This document shows positions 17,388 to 25,963 of a stretch of 64,000 bases of DNA, piece by piece. This stretch comes from Mucilaginibacter dorajii. GTDB lineage: Bacteria > Bacteroidota > Bacteroidia > Sphingobacteriales > Sphingobacteriaceae. The notes beneath the pieces are model-generated. The model was given only the letters and a program-made list of their open reading frames with translations. It was not told the origin of the DNA and did no database searches. Position 1 is the stretch's first letter; every line of letters starts with the position of its first letter. Location of the stretch: contig NZ_JANTYS010000001.1 of the NCBI RefSeq assembly GCF_024808255.1, positions 523,618 through 587,617 of the forward strand, written 5' to 3'. The position numbers were made by a program, and so were the translations under genes.

Positions 17388-18680
17388 ATGAAAAGAAAAG
17401 CAGGGCTTGTAGCGGCCCTTTTATTAAACACCTGCCTGGCATTTGCCCAGCTCAAAACACCTAAAGCGGTGATGGACGAGTTTATGGATAAGCGTTTTGG
17501 CATGTTCATTCACTTTGGGCCGGTTACACAGCGCGGTACCGAAATTGGCTGGAGCCGCAACGATCAGGTGCCCGAAGAAGAATACGATAACCTGTACAAA
17601 GAATTTAATCCGACGTTATTTAATGCTGATGCCTGGGTAAAAGCGGCCAAAGATGCCGGTATGAAATACCTGGTGATCACCGCCAAACACCACGATGGCT
17701 TTTTGCTGTGGCCAAGCGCGTTTTCTGATTATAATGTTTCCAAATCGCCATTTAAGCGGGATATAGTTGGCGAACTTGCCAAAGCCTGCAAAAACCAGGG
17801 CATGACCTTCTGTATTTACTGTACCGTGCTTGACTGGCACGATAAAGATTACCCCATTGATAACCCCCATCATCCGGAAATAAACGCCCGCACAGGCGAT
17901 ATGACTGCTTTTAAAACCCGCATGAAAAACGAGTTAAAAGAGGTGATCACCAAATACCATCCCTTTATGCTTTGGTTTGATGGCTACTGGGAAAAACCAT
18001 GGACCCAGGCCGATGGTAAAGAAATTTACGACTACATAAAAAGTGTTAATGTTAACGTAGTTGTAAACAATCGCCTTGGTAAAATAAGCGATAAGTTGGG
18101 CGGCGATGCTGTAGGCGATTTTTTAACGCCCGAGCAAACCATTGGCAAACTTAATATGGATGAGCCATGGGAAAGCTGCATCACCATTTGTAACCAATGG
18201 GCCTGGAAACCAAACGACCAGATGAAATCATTAAAACAGTGTATTCAAACCCTGGTTACTTCGGCATCGGGCAATGGTAACCTGCTGTTTAACGTTGGGC
18301 CGGCAATGGATGGCCATATGGAAGCGAGGCAGGTGGCACGTTTAAAAGAAATGGGTGCGTGGTTAAGGCAAAACGGCGAGGCTATTTATGGTACCAAAGG
18401 TGGTCCGTATGTGCAAACTGCCGATTATGGTGCTACCCGTAGCGGCAATAAGATCTATATCAACGTTTTTCAACGTAAGGATAGCACGTTGAATATTCCG
18501 TTGCTGCCAAACGCGAAAGTTTTAAAATCCTATTTCCTTAACGGGAATGCTGTCGCTATGAAATCGGATAGTAAAGGGTACCATATAGAACTGCCTGCTA
18601 CTTTACCCGATGAAAATTGTACCGTAATTGTATTGGAACTGGATGTAAACGCGTTAGATATCCCCGTAATAAAATCATAA
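17388..18680 (+). CDS. GH29 alpha-L-fucosidase
   Basis: 430 residues with signal peptide (ending AFAQ). GH29 enzymes are retaining exo-fucosidases of broad linkage range (alpha-1,3/1,4/1,6 and sometimes 1,2). Signatures: FGMFIHFGPVTQRG, AGMKYLVITAKHHDGFLLWPS, FCIYCTVLDWH and FMLWFDGYW, in which Asp198 is the expected nucleophile. It stops after the catalytic barrel and a short C-terminal sandwich. EPWESCITICNQWAWKPND contains an acidic residue that could serve as acid/base, but that residue varies between subfamilies. It is 7 bp upstream of the second GH95, so the two are co-translated. Predicted periplasmic. Confidence 0.94.
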   Translation: MKRKAGLVAALLLNTCLAFAQLKTPKAVMDEFMDKRFGMFIHFGPVTQRGTEIGWSRNDQVPEEEYDNLYKEFNPTLFNADAWVKAAKDAGMKYLVITAKHHDGFLLWPSAFSDYNVSKSPFKRDIVGELAKACKNQGMTFCIYCTVLDWHDKDYPIDNPHHPEINARTGDMTAFKTRMKNELKEVITKYHPFMLWFDGYWEKPWTQADGKEIYDYIKSVNVNVVVNNRLGKISDKLGGDAVGDFLTPEQTIGKLNMDEPWESCITICNQWAWKPNDQMKSLKQCIQTLVTSASGNGNLLFNVGPAMDGHMEARQVARLKEMGAWLRQNGEAIYGTKGGPYVQTADYGATRSGNKIYINVFQRKDSTLNIPLLPNAKVLKSYFLNGNAVAMKSDSKGYHIELPATLPDENCTVIVLELDVNALDIPVIKS

Positions 18681-18687
18681 ACTACTC

Positions 18688-21027
18688 ATGAATTTAAAAA
18701 GCTTTATACCTGCCACAACAGCGTTTTTACTGGTATCGGTTGTGGCGTTTGCACAAAAGCAGCCGCTTACATTACATTATGATAAACCCGCCTCGCGCTG
18801 GGAAGAAACATTGCCATTAGGTAACGGCAGGCTTGGCATGATGCCAGATGGGGGAGTTGCCCACGAAAAAATTGTATTGAACGATATTACCTTATGGTCT
18901 GGCTCAGTGCAGGATGCAAATAATTACGATGCCTACAAAAAACTGCCCGAAATTAAAGCGCTTTTACTGGCAGGTAAAAACGTAGAAGCACAGGCGCTGA
19001 TAGATAAAGACTTTGTATGTAAAGGCCCGGGATCTGGCGGCAGGCAATGGGGATGTTTTCAAACCCTTGGCGATCTGAACCTTGATTTTGATTATAAAGG
19101 TGCCGATGCCACGCAATTTAGCAATTATGAAAGGGAACTTTCACTTGATAACGCGGTAGCCAAAAGTACATATACTGTTAATGGCGTAACCTATAAACGG
19201 GAGTACTTCACCAGTTTTGATGATGATGATGTAGATGTTATCCGCCTTACCGCCGATAAACCCGGCATGCTTAATTTAAGCATCGGTATAAATCGTGCCG
19301 AGCGGTCAAAAACTAATACCATAGGCAATACCCTGCAAATGGAAGGCCGTTTAGATAATGGCACCGACGGTAATGGCATGCAGTATATTGCCAATGTAAA
19401 AGCAAAGCTAACCGGGGGGACTTTAACAACTACCGATAATAGCCTGGTGATTAAAAATGCCACCGAGGTGATCATCTACGTATCTGCAACTACCGATTTT
19501 AAAAGTCCCGGTTTTAAGGTAAAAATGGAGCGGAGCTTAGCCGCTGCCCTTGCAAATCCTTACGCTGTACAAAAGCAGCAGCACATTGCTAAGTTTCAAA
19601 AAATGTTTAACCGCGTTAGCATTAATTTAGGTGGAGGTGATACTAAAGAAACTACCGACCAGCGTTTGATCAGTTTTCACAAAGCCCCTGCCGATGACAA
19701 AGGTTTACCTGTTTTATTTTACCAGTTTGGCCGGTATTTAAGCATTTGCAGTACCCGGGTTGGCCTGTTGCCACCAAACCTGCAAGGCCTTTGGGCCAAC
19801 GAAGTGCATACCCCCTGGAATGGCGACTATCACCTGGACGTGAACGTACAGATGAATCATTTTCCGGTCGAAGTATCCAACCTCTCAGAACTTAACTTAC
19901 CCTTGGTTGAACTGGTGCGCGGACTGGTAAAAAATGGCGAGCGTACAGCTAAAGCCTATTACAATGCTGATGGCTGGGTAGCCCACGTAATTACCAACGT
20001 TTGGGGATGGACGGAGCCCGGCGAAAGCGCTTCATGGGGAGTAACCAAAGCAGGATCGGGCTGGTTGTGCAGCAACATATGGGATCACTATGCGTTTAGC
20101 AACGATAAAAATTACCTGAAAAGCATTTACCCTATCCTGAAAGGCTCGGCGCAGTTTTATAGCAGCATTTTGGTGAAAGACCCTAAAAGCGGTTACATGG
20201 TAACAGCCCCATCATCATCGCCAGAGAATAGTTTTATGATGCCCGATGGGAGCGGCAACCACGCCAGCATTTGCATTGGCGCAACTATTGATAATCAAAT
20301 AATGCGTGAGCTGTTTACCAACGTAATTACCGCTTCAGAAACACTGGGTATCGATGCTGCTTTCAGGAAGGAGCTTCAGGTAAGGTTAAAACAGATCCCT
20401 CCGGCTGGTATCATCAGCAAGGATGGCCGTATCCAGGAGTGGCTGGAAGATTATCAGCAAACGGATGAGCATCATAGGCATATTTCGCACCTGTACGGCA
20501 TTTACCCGGCATCAGAAATCACGGCCGATGGTACGCCTGCGCTGGCTGCCGCGGCCAAAAAAACACTGGACGTACGTGGCGATGATGGCCCAAGCTGGTC
20601 TATAGCCTACAAACTTTTGTTTTGGGCCAGGCTGCACGATGGTAACCGGGCTTATAAATTATTTACCGAGATCATGAAACCAACCACCAGCACAGGGATC
20701 AACTATGGCGCGGGCGGCGGGATATATCCAAACCTGTTATCGGCTGGGCCGCCGTTCCAGATCGATGGGAACTTTGGTACCACGGCCGGTATTGCCGAAA
20801 TGCTGATCCAAAGCCATGAAGGTTATATCAACCTCATCCCGGCCATCCCCGATAGCTGGAAAGCAACAGGCGAGGTAAAAGGCCTGCGTGCCCGTGGCAA
20901 TTTTACAGTTGATTTTAAATGGAAAGATGGTAAAGTAACCAGCTACCGCATTACCTCAACCACGCCGCGCAAGGTTAAAATAAAAGTTAATGGGGTTGTG
21001 AAGGAAGTAATGGCGCAGAAGGTGTAG
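18688..21027 (+). CDS. GH95 family glycosidase (second copy), Asp in place of one catalytic-site Asn
   Basis: 779 residues, signal peptide ending AFAQ. Same overall order as the first copy: LPLGNGRLGMMPDGG and NDITLWSG in the N-terminal sandwich, then the helical barrel. Putative acid Glu584 sits in IQEWLEDYQQTDEHHRH and Asp693 in PPFQIDGNFG. In the motif that reads SNINVQMNYW in copy one, this copy reads LDVNVQMNHF, so Asp384 replaces the first Asn while Asn386 is kept; the change may define a subfamily or another sugar preference such as L-galactose. Divergence between copies suggests non-redundant specificities rather than recent duplication. It starts 7 bp after GH29. Confidence 0.93.
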   Translation: MNLKSFIPATTAFLLVSVVAFAQKQPLTLHYDKPASRWEETLPLGNGRLGMMPDGGVAHEKIVLNDITLWSGSVQDANNYDAYKKLPEIKALLLAGKNVEAQALIDKDFVCKGPGSGGRQWGCFQTLGDLNLDFDYKGADATQFSNYERELSLDNAVAKSTYTVNGVTYKREYFTSFDDDDVDVIRLTADKPGMLNLSIGINRAERSKTNTIGNTLQMEGRLDNGTDGNGMQYIANVKAKLTGGTLTTTDNSLVIKNATEVIIYVSATTDFKSPGFKVKMERSLAAALANPYAVQKQQHIAKFQKMFNRVSINLGGGDTKETTDQRLISFHKAPADDKGLPVLFYQFGRYLSICSTRVGLLPPNLQGLWANEVHTPWNGDYHLDVNVQMNHFPVEVSNLSELNLPLVELVRGLVKNGERTAKAYYNADGWVAHVITNVWGWTEPGESASWGVTKAGSGWLCSNIWDHYAFSNDKNYLKSIYPILKGSAQFYSSILVKDPKSGYMVTAPSSSPENSFMMPDGSGNHASICIGATIDNQIMRELFTNVITASETLGIDAAFRKELQVRLKQIPPAGIISKDGRIQEWLEDYQQTDEHHRHISHLYGIYPASEITADGTPALAAAAKKTLDVRGDDGPSWSIAYKLLFWARLHDGNRAYKLFTEIMKPTTSTGINYGAGGGIYPNLLSAGPPFQIDGNFGTTAGIAEMLIQSHEGYINLIPAIPDSWKATGEVKGLRARGNFTVDFKWKDGKVTSYRITSTTPRKVKIKVNGVVKEVMAQKV

Positions 21028-21062
21028 CGTTTAAACGATAATTAAAAGCACGGCCTTGTGCG

Positions 21063-21170
21063 AATCCCCTCTTCAGAGGGGCGGAGGGGTGTGTTCTGCA
21101 CGCGAATAGAACGCTGGCTAACACACCCCTGCCAATGCTCATTTCGGCGCGCCCCTCTCAAGAGGGGATT
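21063..21170. repeat. Interspersed inverted repeat (CCCCTCTTCAGAGGGG family)
   Basis: Outer arms AATCCCCTCTTCAGAGGGGC (from 21063) and the matching reverse complement ending at 21170, each itself a small hairpin, plus internal GGGGTGTGTT/AACACACCCC. It begins about 35 bp after the second GH95 and may terminate or stabilise transcripts. Confidence 0.75.
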
Positions 21171-21250
21171 AAAAATGGTTAACCCGCACTTATGTCATTG
21201 CGAGTTTTTCAATCCTCGGACTGTGAAGGTGGAAATGACAAAACAAAACG

Positions 21251-21432
21251 CGTCATTGCGAGGCAGGAAGCAATCCCCGACTGTGCAGATCCGCCCTGTA
21301 AGTAGGGGATTGCTTCGTCGTTCCTCCTCGCAATGACGGGATATTTAAGTTGTCATGGGTAGGAACGAAGCAATCGCGAACTATGCAGGTCCGCCCTGTA
21401 AAGTATGTGATTGCTTCGTACCTCGCAATGAT
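21251..21432. repeat. Two tandem inverted repeats of the GTCATTGCGAGG family
   Basis: First unit 21251-21338: CGTCATTGCGAGG with GGAAGCAATCC, returning in reverse as GGATTGCTTCGTCGTTCC and CCTCGCAATGACG. Second unit 21351-21432: a diverged copy (GTCATGGGTAGGAACGAAGC to GCTTCGTACCTCGCAATGAT). Both share the loop sequence GCAGRTCCGCCCTGTAA. A further partial copy lies near 21193. Together with the preceding repeat they fill the 431-bp gap before the next glycosidase; no gene or clear promoter is visible there. Confidence 0.8.
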
Positions 21433-21458
21433 ATAACGCATAAAATAAACTACAATAA

Positions 21459-23498
21459 ATGAAGATACTGTTCAAGCTCACATTCATCCTGCAAGCGGTA
21501 ATACTACCCTTTATCACCCTTGCATCACCAAAAAAACAAACGTCTACTATTACCATCCCCTATGGTACAGGCAATACCATTGTTTACGATTTGAAAACCG
21601 GTATCTACAATGTTTACAAAGACAAAATCGTTATCTTTTCAAACGTGAGTTCAACTTTTAAAGTGAACGGTGCGGCTGTTTCCACTAAGGATAACCTGGC
21701 ACGGAAGTATAGTAAAACCAGCATAACTGACGGCTTTGGTAAAGGCGAAAAACATGTAATTACCCTAACAGGCGATCATCTGCCCAAAACCGAACAGGTA
21801 TTTTACATTTATCCCGGCCGGGAGTTTTTTCTGACGCAGATTGTGTTGATTGGGAAAGATTTGAGCAGTAATTCTATCATCCCCTTCTCGGGTAATATCC
21901 CGGCAGTTACCGGCGATGCACGCAGCATTTTTGTGCCTTTTGATAACGATACTTTTATCCGCTACAATGCCAAAGAATTTAAAGCCCCTTTTAACAATGT
22001 AAGTGCCGAAGTAGGGGCGGTGTACGATAACAACTCCCGTAACGGATACATAGTAGGATCGGTAGAGCATGAGGTTTGGAAAACGGGCATCCGCAGTGTA
22101 TCAAAAGCCGATGTAGGCAATAAATTAGTGGCATGGGCCGGTTATACCGAACTAAGCGTAACCCGCGATCATATAGAACACGGAGACGTTAAAGGCAATG
22201 TGGTAGCATCGCCCAAAGTTTTTATTGGTTATTTTGACGACTGGCGCACCGGTATGGAAACCTATGCCAAAGCCAACCGCATTGCCGAACCTCCTTTTGT
22301 TTTTAACTGGACAAAGCCTACACCCGTTGGCTGGAACAGCTGGGGCGTAATGCAGGAGAAATTAACCTACGAGAAGGCCACCAAAGTAGCCGATTTTTTT
22401 GCTGATAGTATCCCCGCTTTCCGTACAGGTAACACCGCTTTTATCGACCTGGATTCTTACTGGGATTTTATGCTGAAGGGTGGCCTGGAAGGTGATTACA
22501 GCAAGTTAAAGCAGTTTGCCGATTACTGTAAAAGCAAAGGCCTGCAGCCAGGTGTTTACTGGGCACCGTTTACCGATTGGGGTTGGAAAGATGGCCCCAA
22601 CCGCAAAGTGGCCGGAACTAATTATACTTATGGCGAAACCTGGACAAAAGTTGGTACAGGCTATAACGATATTGATGGCGCAAGGGCGGTTGACCCAACG
22701 CACCCGGCAACTTTAAAACACATCGACCTGATGATAGGTAAGCTGAAAGAATGCGGTTTTAAGATGATTAAGATCGATTTTCTGGGGCATGCCACTACCG
22801 AATCGAGCCATTTTTATGACCCTGCCATAACTACTGGTATGCAGGCCTACCGTAAGGGTATGGAACACCTGGTTACACAATTGGGCGATCAGATGCTTAT
22901 TTACGCGGCCATTTCACCAGGTTTGGCTACCGGGCGTTATGTGCATACCCGCCGCATTGCCTGCGATGCGTTTAAAAGTATCGATAACACCCAGTATACT
23001 TTAAACAGCGTTACCTATGGCTGGTGGCAAACCTTTTTGTACAATTATGTTGATGCCGACCATGTGGTATTATCAACCGAAAGCGAAGGTACCAACCGCG
23101 CCAGGATGCTCTCGGCCATCATCACCGGCACATTTATAACCGGCGATGATTTTTCTGTACACGGTCCATGGAGCAGCCGGGCAAAAACCTGGTACCAGGA
23201 CCCCGAGCTATTAAAAGTGATTCAAAACGGCAAAACCTTTAAACCAGTGGAAGGCAATACCGGCGAAAATGCATCGGAAATATTTACCCAAAAAATTGGG
23301 AATAGTATCTATATTGCCGTGTTTAATTACGGCAAGGATGCTAAAACCTTCGCGTTTAATGGCAAACGTTTAGGGCTTAGCGGTACGGCTTCTTATGAGC
23401 TTCATGAGCTATTGCAGGGCAATGTTTTGGGCGGCACCCTTAGTTTTAAACTCGATGGCAGCGATGCCGCTTTATATAAATTAGATCTTAAAAAATAA
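21459..23498 (+). CDS. Clan GH-D (GH36/GH27-like) glycosidase, probable alpha-galactosidase
   Basis: 679 residues; hydrophobic leader (about 1-23) suggests export. The N-terminal 270 residues form a beta-rich domain. The barrel then begins at TPVGWNSWGVMQEKLTYEKA and includes DLDSYWDFM, LQPGVYWAPFTDWGW and MIKIDFLGH, where Asp440 is the likely nucleophile. Asp503 in RRIACDAFKSID is the candidate acid/base, matching the acidic motif of clan GH-D. A C-terminal beta domain follows. It is distant from its GH36 neighbour and lacks the KWD and GGGGRxD motifs, so it may belong to a separate subfamily. Alpha-galactosidase is the best guess; another alpha-linked sugar is possible. The next gene starts 14 bp later. 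Confidence 0.75.
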   Translation: MKILFKLTFILQAVILPFITLASPKKQTSTITIPYGTGNTIVYDLKTGIYNVYKDKIVIFSNVSSTFKVNGAAVSTKDNLARKYSKTSITDGFGKGEKHVITLTGDHLPKTEQVFYIYPGREFFLTQIVLIGKDLSSNSIIPFSGNIPAVTGDARSIFVPFDNDTFIRYNAKEFKAPFNNVSAEVGAVYDNNSRNGYIVGSVEHEVWKTGIRSVSKADVGNKLVAWAGYTELSVTRDHIEHGDVKGNVVASPKVFIGYFDDWRTGMETYAKANRIAEPPFVFNWTKPTPVGWNSWGVMQEKLTYEKATKVADFFADSIPAFRTGNTAFIDLDSYWDFMLKGGLEGDYSKLKQFADYCKSKGLQPGVYWAPFTDWGWKDGPNRKVAGTNYTYGETWTKVGTGYNDIDGARAVDPTHPATLKHIDLMIGKLKECGFKMIKIDFLGHATTESSHFYDPAITTGMQAYRKGMEHLVTQLGDQMLIYAAISPGLATGRYVHTRRIACDAFKSIDNTQYTLNSVTYGWWQTFLYNYVDADHVVLSTESEGTNRARMLSAIITGTFITGDDFSVHGPWSSRAKTWYQDPELLKVIQNGKTFKPVEGNTGENASEIFTQKIGNSIYIAVFNYGKDAKTFAFNGKRLGLSGTASYELHELLQGNVLGGTLSFKLDGSDAALYKLDLKK

Positions 23499-23512
23499 CC
23501 AATATTATAAAC

Positions 23513-25717
23513 GTGAGAAGAACACAAAAAAAGCTGATCATCCCGGTTTGCCTTACCATGGCCGGTATGCTGGCAGCGGCTACCAGCTACGCGCAAACCG
23601 TAACTATCCCTGTTGAAACACAAAACAATGCCCTGGTACTGCAAACCGATGGCGATAAGAACCTGAAAATGGTTTATTTTGGCCATAAGTTGGGTAATGC
23701 CAAAGAATATGAAAGCATTTTGGGCATGTATAAACAAGCCGATGATTCGGGCGTATTGAACGATGCCTACATGCCATCAGGTTCTGCAAGCCTTGCCGAG
23801 CCGGCCATTACGGTTACCCATGCCGATGGTAATAAATCGCTCAACCTGGTTTATGTAAGTCATACCGTTACCAAAATAGACGACGATATCAGCTTGCTGA
23901 CTGTTAACCTTAAAGATCCTGCATATCCGTTTGAGGTCACCCTTTACTATAAAACCTATTTTAAAGAAGATGTAACTGAACAATGGTCGGTTATTAAGCA
24001 TAATGAAAAGGGTGTGGTAACGCTTAATAAATTCGCCTCGGCCAACCTTAATTTAAAAGGTAATGGCTTTTGGCTAAAACAATATCACGGCAACTGGGCG
24101 CTTGAAATGCAGCCCGAAGAAGCCAAACTAACCCATGGCATCAAAACTATCGATAGCAAATTAGGCACCCGTGCTAACCTATATGAACCATCAATGTTTA
24201 TGGTGTCTATGGATCAGCCGGCTACCGAAGATGAGGGTAAAGTGATGTTGGGCGCGCTGGAATGGTCGGGCAATTTCAAGATCGACCTGGAACTGGATGT
24301 TTCCAATAACCTAAGGGTGATTGCCGGCATGAACAACGCGGCGTCGGAATATCACCTTAAACCTGGCGAAGACTTTACAACTCCCGCTTTTGTTTATACC
24401 TATAGCGATCATGGTAAAGGCGATGCCAGTCGTAAATTACAGCGCTGGGCGCGCAAATACAAAATTGTTGACGGCGAGGGCGACAGGCTTACCCTGCTCA
24501 ACAATTGGGAAACCACCTACTTTGATTTTAACGAAGCCAAACTTGCCGACCTGATGAAGGACACCAAAAAGTTAGGTGTTGATATGTTTTTGTTAGATGA
24601 CGGTTGGTTTGGTAACAGTCACCCCCGCAATGGCGACAATGCCGGTTTAGGCGATTGGCAGGAGAACAAACAGAAACTGCCGAATGGCATCAGCTCGCTG
24701 GTGAAGGAAGCTACTGCCAATGGTGTAAAGTTTGGTATCTGGATAGAACCCGAAATGGTTAACCCGACCAGCGATCTTTATGTTAAGCATCCGGATTGGG
24801 TGATCAAACAACCCAATCGTCCCGAAAAATATTTCCGCAACCAGTTGGTGCTCGATTTGGCCAATCCGCAGGTGCAGGATTTTGTGTACGGTGTAGTTGA
24901 TAACCTGTTTACCAAAAATCCAACCCTGGCCTACATTAAATGGGATTGCAACGCGGTAATTTATAACGCTTATTCGGCGTATTTAAAGAAAGATCAATCG
25001 CATTTGTATATAGAGTATGTGCGGGGGTTATATAAGGTGCTTGAAAGGGTGCGCGCGAAGTATCCAAAGGTGCCGCTAATGCTATGCTCAGGTGGTGGCG
25101 GGCGTGTTGATTACGGCGCGTTGAAATACTTTACCGAGTTTTGGCCAAGCGATAACACCGAGCCTTTAGAAAGGGTGTTCATCCAGTGGGAATACTCGTT
25201 CTTTTACCCTGCCATGACCAGCAGCAACCATGTTACCGATTGGGGCAAACAACCACTAAAATTCCGTACCGACGTAGCCATGATGGGCAAATTAGGTTTT
25301 GACATTGTGGTAGGCAGGTTGAGTGAAAACGATTTAGCTTATGTACATGGCGCGCTAAAAAGTTATGACTACCTCAAAGATGCCATCTGGCATGGTGACC
25401 AATATCGTTTGCAAAGCCCCTGGGATAATGACGCGGCATCTATTATGTATGTAAACGATAGCAAAACCAAAGCGGTTATGTTTAATTACCTGGTAAATAA
25501 CAGGTATGGTACCGGTACCAAAGTGCCCATCCGTTTAAAAGGGCTGGATCCGCAGAAAAAATACCAGGTTAAGGAGATCAATCTTTACCCCGGCAACAAT
25601 TCATCTATAGGTAATAACCTTGCTTTTACCGGCGATTTTTTAATGAATGTAGGTATTAACCCGGATGTTAACAGTGGCCGTACAAGTGTTGTAATACAAC
25701 TTGACGAGGCAAAATAA
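23513..25717 (+). CDS. GH36 alpha-galactosidase
   Basis: 734 residues from a GTG start at 23513, followed by a signal peptide (RRTQKKLIIPVCLTMAGMLAAATSYAQ), which supports that start. Typical GH36 lay-out: beta-sandwich (1-320), TIM barrel with LLDDGWFG, KFGIWIEPEMVNPTSDLY and IKWDCNAVI (nucleophile Asp478), then LCSGGGGRVDYGAL and EFWPSDNTEPLERVFIQWEYS (acid/base Asp547), and a small C-terminal sheet. The usual KWDMNR motif is KWDCNA here. It removes terminal alpha-galactose, probably alpha-1,6, in the periplasm. Last enzyme of the locus, 14 bp after the clan GH-D gene and just ahead of a strong terminator. Confidence 0.94.
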   Translation: MRRTQKKLIIPVCLTMAGMLAAATSYAQTVTIPVETQNNALVLQTDGDKNLKMVYFGHKLGNAKEYESILGMYKQADDSGVLNDAYMPSGSASLAEPAITVTHADGNKSLNLVYVSHTVTKIDDDISLLTVNLKDPAYPFEVTLYYKTYFKEDVTEQWSVIKHNEKGVVTLNKFASANLNLKGNGFWLKQYHGNWALEMQPEEAKLTHGIKTIDSKLGTRANLYEPSMFMVSMDQPATEDEGKVMLGALEWSGNFKIDLELDVSNNLRVIAGMNNAASEYHLKPGEDFTTPAFVYTYSDHGKGDASRKLQRWARKYKIVDGEGDRLTLLNNWETTYFDFNEAKLADLMKDTKKLGVDMFLLDDGWFGNSHPRNGDNAGLGDWQENKQKLPNGISSLVKEATANGVKFGIWIEPEMVNPTSDLYVKHPDWVIKQPNRPEKYFRNQLVLDLANPQVQDFVYGVVDNLFTKNPTLAYIKWDCNAVIYNAYSAYLKKDQSHLYIEYVRGLYKVLERVRAKYPKVPLMLCSGGGGRVDYGALKYFTEFWPSDNTEPLERVFIQWEYSFFYPAMTSSNHVTDWGKQPLKFRTDVAMMGKLGFDIVVGRLSENDLAYVHGALKSYDYLKDAIWHGDQYRLQSPWDNDAASIMYVNDSKTKAVMFNYLVNNRYGTGTKVPIRLKGLDPQKKYQVKEINLYPGNNSSIGNNLAFTGDFLMNVGINPDVNSGRTSVVIQLDEAK

Positions 25718-25735
25718 ACGGCATTTCAGCTAAAC

Positions 25736-25772
25736 AAAAAGCCCCGGTAACCAAAAGTGCCGGGGCTTTTTT
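25736..25772 (+). terminator. Intrinsic terminator closing the polysaccharide utilization locus
   Basis: GC-rich stem AAGCCCCGG with CCGGGGCTT around an 11-base loop, followed by a run of six T. It lies 19 bp after the GH36 stop. Confidence 0.92.
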
Positions 25773-25869
25773 ATATCTCCTGGCTATTTTGTTTGGAGCA
25801 ATATGTAACAACATTATTATGTAACATGTCTGCAACAAGTTATAATAAACAATAGGGCATATGTACTTT

Positions 25870-25932
25870 TATAGCAGCATGTAATTAATGTCAGCTTAAC
25901 AGTATTGAGTAACAGATTAATTACATGCTATA
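25870..25932. promoter_or_regulatory. Near-perfect 17-bp inverted repeat ahead of the TonB-receptor-like gene
   Basis: The left arm TATAGCAGCATGTAATTAAT (25870-25889) has a 3-base bulge relative to the right arm ATTAATTACATGCTATA (25916-25932); the loop is 26 bases. It ends 31 bp before the start codon at 25964. Its position suits an operator or a 5'-UTR hairpin controlling that gene. Confidence 0.5.
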
Positions 25933-25963
25933 AACCATTACCTGTGCACATCCGCCTTACCAT

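Noticed and set aside
21058..21556. Short frames on both strands between the two glycosidase genes
   Set aside because: They consist of palindromic repeat sequence; translations have no protein-like features.
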